Below are positions 1-9,504 of a stretch of DNA of 64,000 bases, piece after piece. Origin of the DNA: Diacronema lutheri (Eukaryota; Haptophyta; Pavlovophyceae; Pavlovales; Pavlovaceae). The notes below the pieces were generated by a model that had not been told where the DNA came from, did not search any database, and worked only from the letters and a program-made list of their open reading frames with translations. Each line of letters opens with the position of its first letter. The first letter of the stretch is position 1. The DNA is taken from assembly GCA_019448385.1 (NCBI GenBank), contig JAGTXO010000001.1:186001-250000 (forward strand), given 5' to 3'. Made by a program: the position numbers and the translations under genes.

Positions 1-25
1 GCGGCCACGTCAGCGATGGCTGCGA

Positions 26-1531
26 ATGGCGACGGTGCTCGCCGTGCTTGTCGGGATGGCGCTGTGCGACGGCGCGCTGCCCTCGCTACAGGAGGAGGAC
101 CCGCAGACGCTCTCGCAGATGCTCCAATGGTCGCTCGAGCACCAGGACCTCGACGCGCTCCACGCCAAGGCGGAGGCGATCCGCGACGCACAGCGCGCCG
201 CGCCGGCCGTACTGGAGGGCGGCGCGATGCGGCGCGCGCCGGCGGCGCTGCCCGACGGCGACGGCGGGGGCCCGCGCATCCGTCCAGTGGGCGGCGCCCC
301 GGTCGACCCGCTCGCCACCGCCCTCCGCCAGCGTGAGCTCTCCGAGGCGTGGGGAAGCCTGATGCCTGACATGGTCGCGCGGCTCAAGGGCGCGCTCGCG
401 CGCGCGACGGCGCCCGAGCCGGCGGTGGGCGGCGAGGGCGCGGCGGCGGTTGAAGCAGCGGTCGAGTCGTCGTTGGCCCAGCTGCCCGCCGCCGACCTCG
501 CCCGGCTGCCCGCGGGCATCGCGCCCGCCGCCGCGTCGCGACTCGTCGCGCTCTGGTCGCTCGAGGAGCTTGTCGAGGACGTCGACCTTGCGCACGACTT
601 TGCGAGCTTTGGCGGGTTTGGCGAGCTGATGCCGCTGCTCGAGCCCGCGCGCGCCGGCGCGACCGCGCTCGACGCGCTGCGCGTGCGCGAGGCCGCCGTG
701 TGGGTGTTCGGCACCGCGGCGCAGAACGAGCCGCGCGTGCAGACGGAGCTGCTGCGGCTGCGGCTGCCGAGTGCTCTCCTCTCGCTCCTGCTCGAGCCGG
801 CGAGCGCGGGCGAGGCGGAAGCGGTGCGCGGTGCGCGCGAGGCGCTCCGCTCCAAGGCGCTCTTCACCCTCTCCGCCGTCTGCCGCTCGTCGGCCGCCGG
901 CGCGCGCGAGCTGCTCGGCAGTGACGGGCTGCGCGCGCTCGCGCTCGCGACGGCCGACGGGAGCGCGCGCGTCTCGCGCCGAGCGCTCACGCTGCTCGCC
1001 GACGTGGCGCGAGCCGCGCTCGACGAGGGCGCCGCCGAGACGACCGCCGACGACGCACCGCTCGCCGAGCCGATGCGCGACGCGCTGCTGCGCAACGGCA
1101 GTGTTCTCTGCGGCGCGCTCGGCGAGCAGCTCGCGCGCGCCGCCGAGACGGCCGACCTCGACGGCGGCGAGAAGGCGCTCGAGGCGGCGTGGGCCTTCTT
1201 CGACCTGAGTCGACGCGTGGGCGGCGCGGCCGCCGGTGCCGAGCACCCGCCCGCCTGGCCGTGCGCGCGCGCACTCGGGCCCGCTCTCGTCTCCGTCGCG
1301 CAGCGCGCGGCGGGGCTCGCGGCGCGCGCGGCCGAGCCGGCGGCGGCGGGCTCGGCCGGCGCGCCGGACATTGAGGCGCTCGAGCTCGAGCGCGAGTTCG
1401 ACGACGTGGAGGCCGGCCGCGCCGAGCTCTGGGCGCAGCTTGGCGAGAGCGCGCGCGCGCTCGTGAGCGCCGTCGGCGGCACGGCCGCTGCGCCGCTGTC
1501 GCCCCGACCGCGGCCAAGCGCGGCGCGCTGA
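26..1531 (+). CDS. SIL1/Fes1-like Hsp70 nucleotide exchange factor
   Basis: An uninterrupted 501-residue protein. It begins with a short hydrophobic leader (MATVLAVLVGMALCDG) that could be an ER signal peptide. Next comes a stretch like the Fes1/HspBP1 N-terminus (LQWSLEHQDLDALHAKAEAI), then armadillo-type helices between about residues 170 and 340, with the family-like core VWVFGTAAQNEP. Known Fes1, HspBP1 and SIL1 proteins release ADP from Hsp70 or BiP. The leader favours SIL1 in the ER, but no KDEL-type tail is present, so a cytosolic Fes1 role is possible. The protein is longer than Fes1 because of Ala/Glu-rich C-terminal helices. The ATG at 26 is the first in frame, but upstream sequence is outside the window. 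It ends 20 bp from the stop of the facing gene. Confidence 0.7.
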   Translation: MATVLAVLVGMALCDGALPSLQEEDPQTLSQMLQWSLEHQDLDALHAKAEAIRDAQRAAPAVLEGGAMRRAPAALPDGDGGGPRIRPVGGAPVDPLATALRQRELSEAWGSLMPDMVARLKGALARATAPEPAVGGEGAAAVEAAVESSLAQLPAADLARLPAGIAPAAASRLVALWSLEELVEDVDLAHDFASFGGFGELMPLLEPARAGATALDALRVREAAVWVFGTAAQNEPRVQTELLRLRLPSALLSLLLEPASAGEAEAVRGAREALRSKALFTLSAVCRSSAAGARELLGSDGLRALALATADGSARVSRRALTLLADVARAALDEGAAETTADDAPLAEPMRDALLRNGSVLCGALGEQLARAAETADLDGGEKALEAAWAFFDLSRRVGGAAAGAEHPPAWPCARALGPALVSVAQRAAGLAARAAEPAAAGSAGAPDIEALELEREFDDVEAGRAELWAQLGESARALVSAVGGTAAAPLSPRPRPSAAR

Positions 1532-1551
1532 CGGCGCGGTTGGGCCGCGCT

Positions 1552-3251
1552 CTACTGGCCCATCATGATGGCCGCCTGGTGGCTGAACGCCTGCTTGCAG
1601 AGCGGCGTCGCGATGCGCGCGCTCGGCATCCGCTCCTTGATGAACTGCTGGAAGAGGTCGTTGGTCCGGCTGCGCTTGCCGCCCTTGCTCTCCTGCCACG
1701 CGCGGTACGCGCGCGAGTGGTCGTGCGGCACGTGGATCACAAAGCCGCGGCCCACGACGGCGAAGAGGAAGCCCGCCATCCTGAGGTGCTGCACAAACTC
1801 GATCTTGTTCTTGCCGTACCCGGTGAAGCGCTCGTCAAAGCGCGGCGTGCTCTCCGCATCGACCTGCGCGCGCGCACGGCGGCGGGCGCGCGTGCCTCAC
1901 CGCAGGCCGCGCCGCACACCGCATCGCAAACGGCTCGTCGGTGCGCGCGCTCGCGCGCGACGCCGCGCGCGCGCACCGGCACGACGACGTATGGCTCGTA
2001 GCGGATCGAGTCGAAGCAGCCGACCTGGTACGCGCCGACGCCGCGCTGCTGCCACCAGCGCTCGTAGTCGGTCGAGCGGTGCGTGTTGGTCGACTTTTTG
2101 AAGATGAAGCAGTTGCCCTTGGCGTGGCAGTCCTTGAGGGCCGAGAAGGTGCGCGGCACTTTTGGCGCGAGCGCCTCCGCCTGCAGGTGCTCGAAGGCGC
2201 TCGCGGAGAGCTCGAAGGCGGGCGCGATGATCGCGAGCTTGGCCTCGCGCAGCGTGAATGCGGGCCCGTCCTCCGCCGGATCGACGGGCGCGTCGGCGTT
2301 GAGCGCGTTCAAGAGGACGGCGTACAGCTCGGCCGACGGCCAGAGGTCAATATCTACGAGCAGCATGTGGGTGGTGGTCACGCGACTGATGGCGAGGTTA
2401 CGCAGCTTGTTGATCGGGTATGCCTCCTCCTTCTTGCCGCGCAGCACCTCGAGCGTCAGCCGCGGCTCGCCGCTTGTCGAGCCGCATGCCGCGAGCCGGT
2501 CAGCGCGCTGGTGCACCGCCATCACCTTGTGTGGGCTGCCGCGCACGTGCACGCTGATCGCGAGCGGGCCCGCCCACCGGTCGCACAGGTGCTCGATCAT
2601 CCAGATGCGCTCCTCGCTCGTCTGCGAGACGAGCGTGATCGAGAGCGCACTGCCGCCCGCCTGCGTGTCGGCAGCCGCCGCCGGCGCGGTCGACGCATCG
2701 CCGCCGTCGGCGCCGCGCGCTCCGGACGGCTCCGGACTGCCGCCCGCCTGCTCGAGGTCGCGCACCAGCGCATCCATCCCCGCCATGTGCGCGTCGTCCG
2801 CTTCCGACGCGACCACTTCGCCGTCTGCGCTCTCGCCTCCGGGCGCATCGGCTCCCTCGACGTCGCCGTCAGCGTCGCCGATGCTCGCGCCGCCACGCTC
2901 GGCGCCGGCGGCAACGCCCGCGCGCGCGGCGCGCGGCGCGCCAGGCTCGCTCCCACCCGCCGCGCGATGTGCGTCGAGAAGCGCTGCCACGCGCGCATTG
3001 TCGCGACGCCAGTGCTCGCGATCCGTCTCGTCGATCGCGCGGTCGTCCTCCGGATAGAGCGGGCGCGGCAGCCACGCGCGCCGGAGCGGCCCGTGGCGCG
3101 CCGCGCCGGGCGCGCCCTCGGCGACGCGCAGCCCGCTGTGCGCGCGGAGCTGCACGAGACCCACGACGAGCGCGAGCGCGAGGCAGACCTTCAAGCCGCA
3201 GCGCGCCTCCGGCGAGGCAGACCCCTTCTTCGCGTGCGCGCTCACCACCAT
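1552..3251 (-). CDS. LARGE/B4GAT1-like (GT49) type II Golgi glycosyltransferase
   Basis: Two exons, 3251..1977 and 1863..1552, with a 113-nt GT-AG intron in phase 0, giving 528 residues. Splicing joins YEPYVVVP to VDAESTPRFDERFTGYGKNK, which restores the GT49 hallmark F-G-Y-G-K-N-K. After a short cytoplasmic tail there is one transmembrane anchor (LKVCLALALVVGLVQL), a low-complexity stem, then the catalytic domain with the DXD-type motif VDIDLWPS and a C-terminal H-x-P-H-x-H segment. Enzymes of this family add glucuronic acid or related sugars in the Golgi. The donor and acceptor here cannot be read from sequence. The start at 3251 is the first true ATG; the longer frame begins with TTG. It shares a 44-bp divergent promoter with the next gene. 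Confidence 0.82.
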
Positions 3252-3295
3252 CTCGCCGCGGGCGCCATCGTCCTGTGCATGCTGGGTTCGACGCG
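3252..3295. promoter_or_regulatory. 44-bp divergent intergenic spacer
   Basis: The ATG of the LARGE-like gene (3251, minus) and the ATG of the MFS gene (3296, plus) are separated by only this stretch, so both 5' leaders and core promoter elements must overlap here or extend into the other gene. No TATA box is visible. The promoter role is inferred from position only. Confidence 0.5.
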
Positions 3296-4807
3296 ATGCC
3301 AACCGACGGGAGCGAGTCGGCCGGCATCTCGGAGTACGACACGCTGATGCGCGCCGAGGACGGGCACGCGCGCACGGCGGGCGCGCGCCGCGGCGTGGTG
3401 GTTGTCGGCTCGGCCACGATCGTGGCCGATATTGGGCTCGCGGCGCTCGCCAATGCGCTCAACCAGGCCGACCGCCAGATCATGCCCATCGCGGCGGTCG
3501 CGATGCGCGCCGAGCTCGGCTGGACGCAGATGCAATTGGGCTACGTGCTCTCCGCGTTCGCGTACGGGTACATTTGCGTCCAGCTGCCAAGCGGCTGGAT
3601 CTCGGCGCGGCTTCCGCCGTTCGCGCTCCTCTTTGCCGCCGTGACCGCCTGGTCGGCGTGCACGGCGCTCACGGCCGGCGCCGCGCGCGCCAGCTTCCCG
3701 GCGCTCATCGCGTGCCGCGTGGCGATGGGCGTCGCCGAGGGCTTCTGCTTGCCCGCCATCTTCCAGCTCTTCACCACGCGCGTGCCCGTCCGCCTCCGCT
3801 CGCGCGCGTTTGCCGCGATGCTCGGCAGTGGCGCGCTCGGCCAGCTCGCCGGCCTGCTCGTCGCCCCGCTCGTGCCGCCGCCGTGGGAGCGCACCTTCTT
3901 CCTCTTCGGCGGTGCAGGCGTGGCGTGGTGTGCCCTCTGCCTGCTCGTCGCGTGCGCGCACTGCGTGTGCTGCTGCCTTTGCCGCCCCGAGCTGCGCGTC
4001 ACCGCCAATCTCGACGACGTGCCTCCGCCCGATCGGCTCGCAAAGGCTTCCGCGCCGCGCGACGCGCGCGCGCGCGCGCGCGGCGCGGACGAGGGCGAGG
4101 CGCACAGCGAGGCGCGCTCCGACTCGTCCTCGACCCTCTCTGCGGACGAGCGCGCGTCCGAGCCGAGCCAGGTCGCAGCGCACGAGCCGGCGCAGCGGCC
4201 CCCCCTCGCGCAGCTCCTCGTCTGCCGACCGCTGCTCGCAATCTGCTGCGCGCATTTTGGGCAAAACTGGTCCAACTACATGCTGAGCAGCTGGTTGCCC
4301 ACGTACCTCTCCGAAGTGCTCGGCATGCCCACGCGCGGTCTTGCCTTCACCAGCCTCCCCTTCCTCGCCAACGCGCTCGCCGGCATGGCCGTCGGCTCGG
4401 TCGCAGATGCGCTCATCGCGCGCCGCGCGTGCTCGGTCCTTGCCGTTCGCCGGCTGGCGACGGCGGTCGGGCTGCTCGGCCCTGCGGTGTGCCACGTCAT
4501 CTTCCCGGCGGCCAAGACGCCCGCCACCGCGATCGCGATCGTGAGCGCCTCGTTCACGCTGGGCGCGGCCACAAGCAGCGGGTTCATGGCCAACCACGCG
4601 GACATCTCGCAGTCGTACGCAGGGCTCACCTTTGGCGTCGCCAACACGTTTGCCACGATCCCAGGCCTTCTCGCCGGCCCGCTGACCGCGCGGATGGTAC
4701 GGCAGGCCGGCGGCGCGTGGGAGCCCGTCTTCTGGACGGCGGCGGGCGTGAATGTCGTGTGCACTTGCGTCTACGTACTTTTGAGCAGAGCGCACAGGGT
4801 GCTGTGA
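3296..4807 (+). CDS. MFS transporter, SLC17/ANTR (phosphate-anion) type
   Basis: A single-exon protein of 503 residues. The first half holds LNQADRQIMPIAAVAMRAEL followed by YVLSAFAYGYICVQLPSGW, the pattern of transmembrane helix 1 and helix 2 of the anion:cation symporter (SLC17) group. A GVAEGFCLPAIFQLFTTRVP helix 4 segment follows. A charged Ala/Ser-rich cytoplasmic loop of about 70 residues separates the two six-helix halves. The second half restarts at ICCAHFGQNWSNYMLSSWLP, typical of SLC17. Members move phosphate, nucleotides or organic anions; plant ANTRs sit in the plastid envelope. No clear plastid leader precedes helix 1, so the membrane is unknown. The stop lies 6 bp from the stop of the opposite-strand gene. 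Confidence 0.82.
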   Translation: MPTDGSESAGISEYDTLMRAEDGHARTAGARRGVVVVGSATIVADIGLAALANALNQADRQIMPIAAVAMRAELGWTQMQLGYVLSAFAYGYICVQLPSGWISARLPPFALLFAAVTAWSACTALTAGAARASFPALIACRVAMGVAEGFCLPAIFQLFTTRVPVRLRSRAFAAMLGSGALGQLAGLLVAPLVPPPWERTFFLFGGAGVAWCALCLLVACAHCVCCCLCRPELRVTANLDDVPPPDRLAKASAPRDARARARGADEGEAHSEARSDSSSTLSADERASEPSQVAAHEPAQRPPLAQLLVCRPLLAICCAHFGQNWSNYMLSSWLPTYLSEVLGMPTRGLAFTSLPFLANALAGMAVGSVADALIARRACSVLAVRRLATAVGLLGPAVCHVIFPAAKTPATAIAIVSASFTLGAATSSGFMANHADISQSYAGLTFGVANTFATIPGLLAGPLTARMVRQAGGAWEPVFWTAAGVNVVCTCVYVLLSRAHRVL

Positions 4808-4813
4808 CCGACG

Positions 4814-6220
4814 TCAACTGGCCGGAGATGGGAAGCGACCGACGAGGACATGGCGCAGGTGGCTCGACCCGAGCGCCACCTCCACCTCGTCGGCGCCTCC
4901 CAGCCCCATGTCGATCAGTCTGCACTCCGCGCCGCCGCCCTCGCGCGCCGCCGCGAGCCGGTCCTGCTCGACGACCAGCTTTGCGCGCGCACGCCGCGAG
5001 CGCACAAGCGCGTCCGCGCCGGGCGAGGCGGCGTCGGCGCACGCGGCGATCGACGCAAAGGTGGACTCGCCACCGGGCCCGTCGCTCGCGCCGTCGCCGA
5101 GCAGTCCGGCCAGCCAGCCGGACCGCGGCCCGCGCCGCAGCTTGCCGACGCAGCATGGTGAGACGATGTACGGCACGCCGCGCCGCGCCGCGAGGGCGAG
5201 CGCCGCGTCCGACGCGCCACCGCACGCGTGCAGCGAGAGCACCGCGTCGCACGGCCCGGCATACTCGTCAATGAGACCGGCCCACACCCTCACGCGCGCG
5301 GGCAGATGGGTGGAGGCGTTGGTGATCCGCTGCTCAAGGAGCTGCACGGACCTGTGCTTCATGTCGATGCCCACCCACTCGACGCCTGGCGCGCTGAGCG
5401 CCGCGAGTGGCAGCAGCAGGTTGCCCGTGCCCGAGCCGCAGTCGACGAGCGTGAGCGGCGCCGTCGGCTGAGCAATGGCGGCGCCGCGCGCGCTCTCACG
5501 CGCCAGCGCACCGGGGAGCAGTTCGTCGAGCAGCTGGGCGAACACCTCGACAGTGAGCCGCTTGCGCTCGCCACGCATCGTGCCGGGCAGCATGCGCCTC
5601 GCCGAGTTGCACGGGTCGAGCGCCGGCGGCAGCGCCTCCCAGTCGATGCGACGCGCACGTGGCGGCGCGCTCTCGACGGCCAGGTGCCCCGCGCGCCGTT
5701 CGACCCGCGCGAGCAGCAGGTCGAGCTGCTCGTGCTCGCGGCCGCGCCGGTTGCGCTGGTGCTCGCGCCGGCGCGCCGCGAGCAGACGCGGCGCAGCGCC
5801 GTCCGCGCGCGCGTCGGCGGCGCGCGGCGCGCGCTCGACAGGCGGCTCTTCGCGCAGCAGCTCCGCATGCAGCACGAAGCCGCTGAGCGCGGCCGAGAAG
5901 AGCTCGAGCGCACGTAAAGACTCGGCTTCGCTCGCAAAGCGGACGATCGCGGTGCCAGTGTGCAGCTGCTCAGTGCCGTCGGCGAGCCGCCGCGGCCCGG
6001 CCTTGCGCAGCACCACCTCGAGCGAGACGGGCGAGATGCCGCTGCGCTCCCGCACCTCGGTGTGTAGCCAGTCCGCGACCCACGTCGGCGAGCGCGCCCA
6101 CGGCAGCGATCGGACCAGCAGCACGTTCGCCGGAGAGGTTGTCGCGCGGGTCGCCCTCGCCCCGACCACCGAGAGAACAAGGAACGTCGAGCTCCACGTC
6201 CTCGATCGCTTGACCGCCAT
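4814..6220 (-). CDS. SAM-dependent methyltransferase with RRM-like N-terminus (GSTCD / Methyltransf_32 type)
   Basis: An uninterrupted frame of 468 residues from the ATG at 6220; the frame upstream lacks another ATG. The N-terminus is hydrophobic and may be an organelle or secretory leader. Residues about 30-110 (NVLLVRSLPWARSP to TGTAIVRFASEAESLRALE) look like an RRM-type fold. The C-terminal half is a Rossmann methyltransferase: motif I is VDCGSGTGNLLLPLAAL, followed by [24 protein letters not shown] and YIVSPCCVGKL. The H-x-C-G and S-P-C-C-x-G-K strings are typical of the Methyltransf_32 family that includes GSTCD and Trm13-like proteins. An RNA substrate is plausible because of the RRM-like part, but this is inference. 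Confidence 0.65.
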   Translation of the reverse strand: MAVKRSRTWSSTFLVLSVVGARATRATTSPANVLLVRSLPWARSPTWVADWLHTEVRERSGISPVSLEVVLRKAGPRRLADGTEQLHTGTAIVRFASEAESLRALELFSAALSGFVLHAELLREEPPVERAPRAADARADGAAPRLLAARRREHQRNRRGREHEQLDLLLARVERRAGHLAVESAPPRARRIDWEALPPALDPCNSARRMLPGTMRGERKRLTVEVFAQLLDELLPGALARESARGAAIAQPTAPLTLVDCGSGTGNLLLPLAALSAPGVEWVGIDMKHRSVQLLEQRITNASTHLPARVRVWAGLIDEYAGPCDAVLSLHACGGASDAALALAARRGVPYIVSPCCVGKLRRGPRSGWLAGLLGDGASDGPGGESTFASIAACADAASPGADALVRSRRARAKLVVEQDRLAAAREGGGAECRLIDMGLGGADEVEVALGSSHLRHVLVGRFPSPAS

Positions 6221-6617
6221 CGTTTTGATTTCGATGGCGCCATGGACGATGTGAGATGCGGGATGCGCCAGCGCTCGCTGAGCGGCTCCTCGCACTGGGC
6301 GTACGCGCGCATTGATTCGGTCTTCCAGACGCTCCCTGGCACTGCTCCAACCCCAGCACAACGCTCGGGCAGTGCCTCCCTACGTCTCGTCTTCGACCCG
6401 ACCGCTGCGCCGCGTGTGAAAATCCAAACCGATGCCGACCTCCTTGCGCAGCGTGGCTGACGCGTTGAGCGTGTCGACCGCGTCGCCCCTGTCCCTAGGA
6501 GCGCGTCTGCCCCCCCATCCCCCCCCCCCCCCCCCCCCCCCCCGCCCCCCCCCAACCCCCCCCCCCCCCCCCCCCCCATCCCTCCCCCCCCCCCCCCCCC
6601 CACATCCCCCCCTTTAG
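6221..6617. repeat. Intergenic spacer holding a 103-bp poly-C tract
   Basis: From 6510 to 6612 the plus strand is almost pure C, broken only by a few A, T and G. It begins about 290 bp upstream of the methyltransferase start and directly abuts the stop of the Chibby gene at 6618. No gene is seen in this 397-bp spacer. A 10-bp palindrome (atggcgccat, 6234-6243) lies just upstream of the methyltransferase ATG. Such tracts can form i-motif or G-quadruplex structures. The exact length of the homopolymers may be an assembly estimate. Confidence 0.85.
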
Positions 6618-7078
6618 CTAGATTTTTTTATTAGCCGGACGTTCGAGCTGGTCCACGTCGAGGTTTGCAAGCGCGAGCATCTCGACCAGGATGTCCACCT
6701 TGAGCGTCAACAGGTTGAGCTCCTGCTTCAGCCTGGCGTTCTCGGCGGCGAGGCCCTTAGCGCCGCCCGTCGCGGTGCCGTCAGAAGGCTGTGCGGGCCT
6801 CCAGCCAGAGTCATCGTGCACCAACTTGCCAACGCGACCACCGAGATCAATGTGCACATCGGCGAGCTGCTTGAGCTCGGGGCGATCAAAAGTCGCCTCT
6901 ACCGGCTCCTGCGCCGTACGGCGCGTTTGATTGGGCGAGGCGCGGGAAAGGGGGACCGAGTGACGGGTGTGCGGAAGCCCGCGCGCGCGCCCAGCCCGGC
7001 GGGGCAGTGCCAAACTGCCCGCTGGTGATGTCTCGCCGCGCATGCGCGCGCCTTCGCCGCAGGCTTTCGCCGGAACAT
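6618..7078 (-). CDS. Chibby (CBY) family basal-body/ciliary protein
   Basis: The C-terminal part reads LKQELNLLTLKVDILVEMLA, a close match to the Chibby coiled coil (human LRLKVDILLDML). It is preceded by ADVHIDLGGRVGKLVHDDSG, matching the conserved block before the coil. Best model: exon 1 7078..7052 (MFRRKPAAK) and exon 2 6908..6618, giving 105 residues, close to the 126 of human CBY1. This requires a 143-nt GC-AG intron with donor AAG|GCGCGC and acceptor GCGCAG. An alternative is an unspliced start at ATG 7043 (141 residues) with a poorly conserved N-terminus. Chibby acts at the ciliary transition zone and basal body, so the host probably builds flagella. It is divergent from the Sel1 gene, 124 bp away. 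Confidence 0.7.
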
Positions 7079-7202
7079 CTCGGCGCCGCCAGTGCTCGTC
7101 CTCCCAGGAGAGCGCTCGGTTCTCCCGCCCTCCTCCAAGCCGGTTCGTTTACTACGATGGCGGAGAGGTAATAAGCGGAGCGGGTGAGACCGGGGAGGAC
7201 CG

Positions 7203-8568
7203 ATGTCCTCAAGATCTGGCTCGGAATCGGGCTCGGGCTCAAGCTCGGGCGATGACGATGACAAGCATCTCGCGCCCTTGCCGCCGGTATCGCGCCTTGC
7301 CGCGCAGCCTCGCTCCGAGGAGGACGAGTCAGACGATGACGAGGCGAGCAATTTGCCAGCCACTGTGGCCGCGCCGCCCGCGCCCGCGCCCGGCTCGGAC
7401 TCGGAGGACGAGCCTCGATCGCCTCCCCGTGCGGCCAAAGCAGCGCCACCCGCGCCCGGCTCGGACTCGGAGGACGAGCCCCGCTCGCCTCCCCGTGCGG
7501 CCAAAGCAGCGCCACCCGCGCCCGGCTCGGACTCGGAGGACGAGCCCCGATCGCCTCCCCGTGCGGCCAAAGCAGCGCCACCCGCGCCCGGCTCGGACTC
7601 GGAGGACGAGCCCCGCTCGCCTCTTCGTGCGGCCAAAGCAGCGCCACCCGCGCCCGGCTCGGACTCGGACTCGGAGGACGAGCCCCGCTCGCCCCCCCGT
7701 GCGGCCACAGCCCGCGATGTGCAGCAGAACGCGGCAGAGAAGGACGGAGGGGACGACGACGACGACGACGCAAGCACGCAGCCACGTTCTACGCCGCCTG
7801 CTCTTGCATCGGACGCTCTCGAGCCGCACAAGCCTCTCGCCTTAGCGGGCGCACCCGGCGCACCTCAGCCCTTCACCTTTGCGCTGCCCAACCGAGCTGC
7901 AGCCAAGCCACCGGATCCGCTCTGGCGGCAGTACGCTGCGCGCATGGCAGCCGAGCTGCTTGCACGGGCGGACGCGGGCGAGGCAGACGCGCAGTGCACG
8001 CTCGCCAAGCGCCTCGCAGCTGGCGAGGGCGTGCCGCTCGACCTGGCCGAGGCGTCGACATGGTGGCGCAAGGCGGCGGATCAAGGGCACAAGGGTGCGC
8101 AGTTTGAGCTCGCGCGCTGCCTTGACCTCGCAAAGGGCGTGCCGCGCAACGAGGAGGAGGCCGTCAGGTGTGGACAGCTGCCCCCAATTTTCGCGCGCGA
8201 ACGCCACCTGCTCGCCGTCTGTGCCCGCTGCCCTCCTCCCTGTTGCCTGTTTGCCTTCACCTCGCCGATTAAGCCCCGCGCCCCCGCCCCGCCGCCGCGC
8301 GGCGCTCAGCTGGTACCGGCTGGCGGCGGAACAGGGGCATGTGCAGGCGCAGCACAGCCTCTCGTGCCACCTGATGCACGGCTGGGGCGTGCCGCACGAC
8401 GAGCGGGAGGCGGTTGCGTGGTGCCGCCGAGCAGCGGACGCAGGGAGCGCGGACGCGCAGTTCAACCTCGGCGTCTACCTCGCAAGCGGGCGCGGCGTGC
8501 CCAAGGACGAGGAGCAAGCGGCGGTTTGGCACGCGAAAGCGGCGAAGCAAGGGTACGCTCCCATCTGA
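7203..8568 (+). CDS. Sel1-repeat protein with acidic Ser/Asp-Pro tandem N-terminus
   Basis: Exons 7203..8167 and 8310..8568 (407 residues) with a 142-nt GT-AG intron. The join creates NEEEAV-S-WYRLAAEQGH, exactly restoring a Sel1 repeat split by the intron. The first 200 residues are disordered and acidic. They contain five tandem 22-residue units (APGSDSEDEPRSPPRAAK plus AAPP), encoded by nearly identical 66-bp DNA repeats, then a short poly-Asp. Four Sel1-like repeats follow, with typical A-E-x-G-x-x-x-A-Q-x-x-L pattern. Sel1 repeats are TPR-like protein-binding solenoids, and the partner is unknown. The tandem DSED-type motifs are likely kinase (CK2-like) targets, an inference from composition. 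Confidence 0.8.
7381..7712 (+). repeat. Five tandem 66-bp coding repeats
   Basis: Each unit encodes a 22-residue block beginning APGSDSEDEPRSPP. Copies differ by very few bases; the fourth carries a Pro-to-Leu change and the fifth an additional Ser-Asp. The DNA-level identity points to recent unit amplification inside the Sel1-repeat gene. Copy number is expected to vary between strains. Confidence 0.85.
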
Positions 8569-8616
8569 GCTGCGGCTCGGGCCCCGCGTGTCGCACCCCT
8601 CTCAGATGAATCACAT

Positions 8617-9504
8617 TCACACCATGGATTGCCCGTGCCCGCTCGCCGACGCCTTTTCTGCTGGCCTCGTGACCGAGCCCGCGAACGAGCTGAAACCCAG
8701 GCCGATGCTGCCCATCCTGCTGCTCTGGTCCGGGACAGAATGGCTGCACGGCGCGTACGCGGGGGGCGGCTGCCGTTCGCTGGTGGCTAGGCGCGCTTGG
8801 CGGTCGGGCGTCGCGCCGCTGTTCCACGCGCAGCAGAGCGCGCAGCCGAGGCAGCAGGGCATGCACGCGAGGTACAGCGCCGAGATGGTGACGGCGAGTG
8901 ACGCGCCCGACACGAGGCCAGCGCCCACGTCGCCGCAGCGCATGCTCGCGCCGTCGGCGGCGGTGCCGTCAAGCGCGCTCGCCGCCCCTTCGCCCCCCGC
9001 GCCCTCGGAGAGCGCCTCGCCCATGTCGACGCTCAGCCGGCACGTGAGATAAATGGAGCCGGCGTACACGAAGTGCGCGCGGCGCTCACGGCGTGCGCGG
9101 GCCTGGCGCTGCCCATCCGGCGAGAGCGCGCACATGAACATGTCGCCAAAGCGCTTGTACACGGCCGACATCGGCTCCGCACGCGGGAAGCGCGAATGGA
9201 CGTAAACGATGAAGAGGAAGTGCACCACGAAGATTGCAGCTTGGATCATCAGGTCGGTCCGGATCCCGGAGGCTGCGCACGCGTCGCCTGAGCCATCCGC
9301 CTGCAGCGCGTTGGCAATCATCACGACCGGCGTGCCGAGAACGCAGAACGCGACGACCGTGATGAGCATGAACGGGCGCGAGCAATCGCACAGCATGTCA
9401 GCGATCGGGCGGAAGCAGGCGCACGTCTCGTTGAGCACGTACGCAAGGCTCGAGCATGCCTTGCTCGCGAGCTGGCACGGAACCGTGCAGAGGAGGGCCG
9501 CCAT
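8617..9504 (-). CDS. Uncharacterised four-helix membrane protein with PPxY motif
   Basis: A 295-residue frame from the ATG at 9504 (MAALLCTVPCQLASKACSSL). It has about four hydrophobic segments: FMLITVVAFCVLGTPVVMIA, LMIQAAIFVVHFLFIVYV, a weaker FVYAGSIYLTCRLSV and LAVTISALYLACMPCCLGCA. The N-terminal third is unusually Cys-rich (CACFRPIADMLCDCS), as is the last helix, suggesting disulphides or acylation. The cytoplasmic tail carries PPPAY, a PPxY-type site that WW-domain ubiquitin ligases can bind. I do not recognise the family. An upstream in-frame extension has no ATG that looks better. It diverges from chlorophyll synthase, with a 117-bp spacer. Confidence 0.6.
   Translation of the reverse strand: MAALLCTVPCQLASKACSSLAYVLNETCACFRPIADMLCDCSRPFMLITVVAFCVLGTPVVMIANALQADGSGDACAASGIRTDLMIQAAIFVVHFLFIVYVHSRFPRAEPMSAVYKRFGDMFMCALSPDGQRQARARRERRAHFVYAGSIYLTCRLSVDMGEALSEGAGGEGAASALDGTAADGASMRCGDVGAGLVSGASLAVTISALYLACMPCCLGCALCCAWNSGATPDRQARLATSERQPPPAYAPCSHSVPDQSSRMGSIGLGFSSFAGSVTRPAEKASASGHGQSMV

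Noticed and set aside
86-1699. 537-codon minus-strand frame opposite the SIL1/Fes1-like gene
   Set aside because: Arg/Ala/Glu-rich shadow; armadillo-type sequence is clearly on the plus strand.
6510-6612. Poly-C tract as a telomere or contig end
   Set aside because: Genes continue on both sides and no telomeric unit (TTAGGG type) is present.
7329-7829. Repetitive minus-strand frame rich in GRGWRCFGRT units
   Set aside because: Antisense of the 66-bp coding repeats in the Sel1 gene, not an independent repeat protein.
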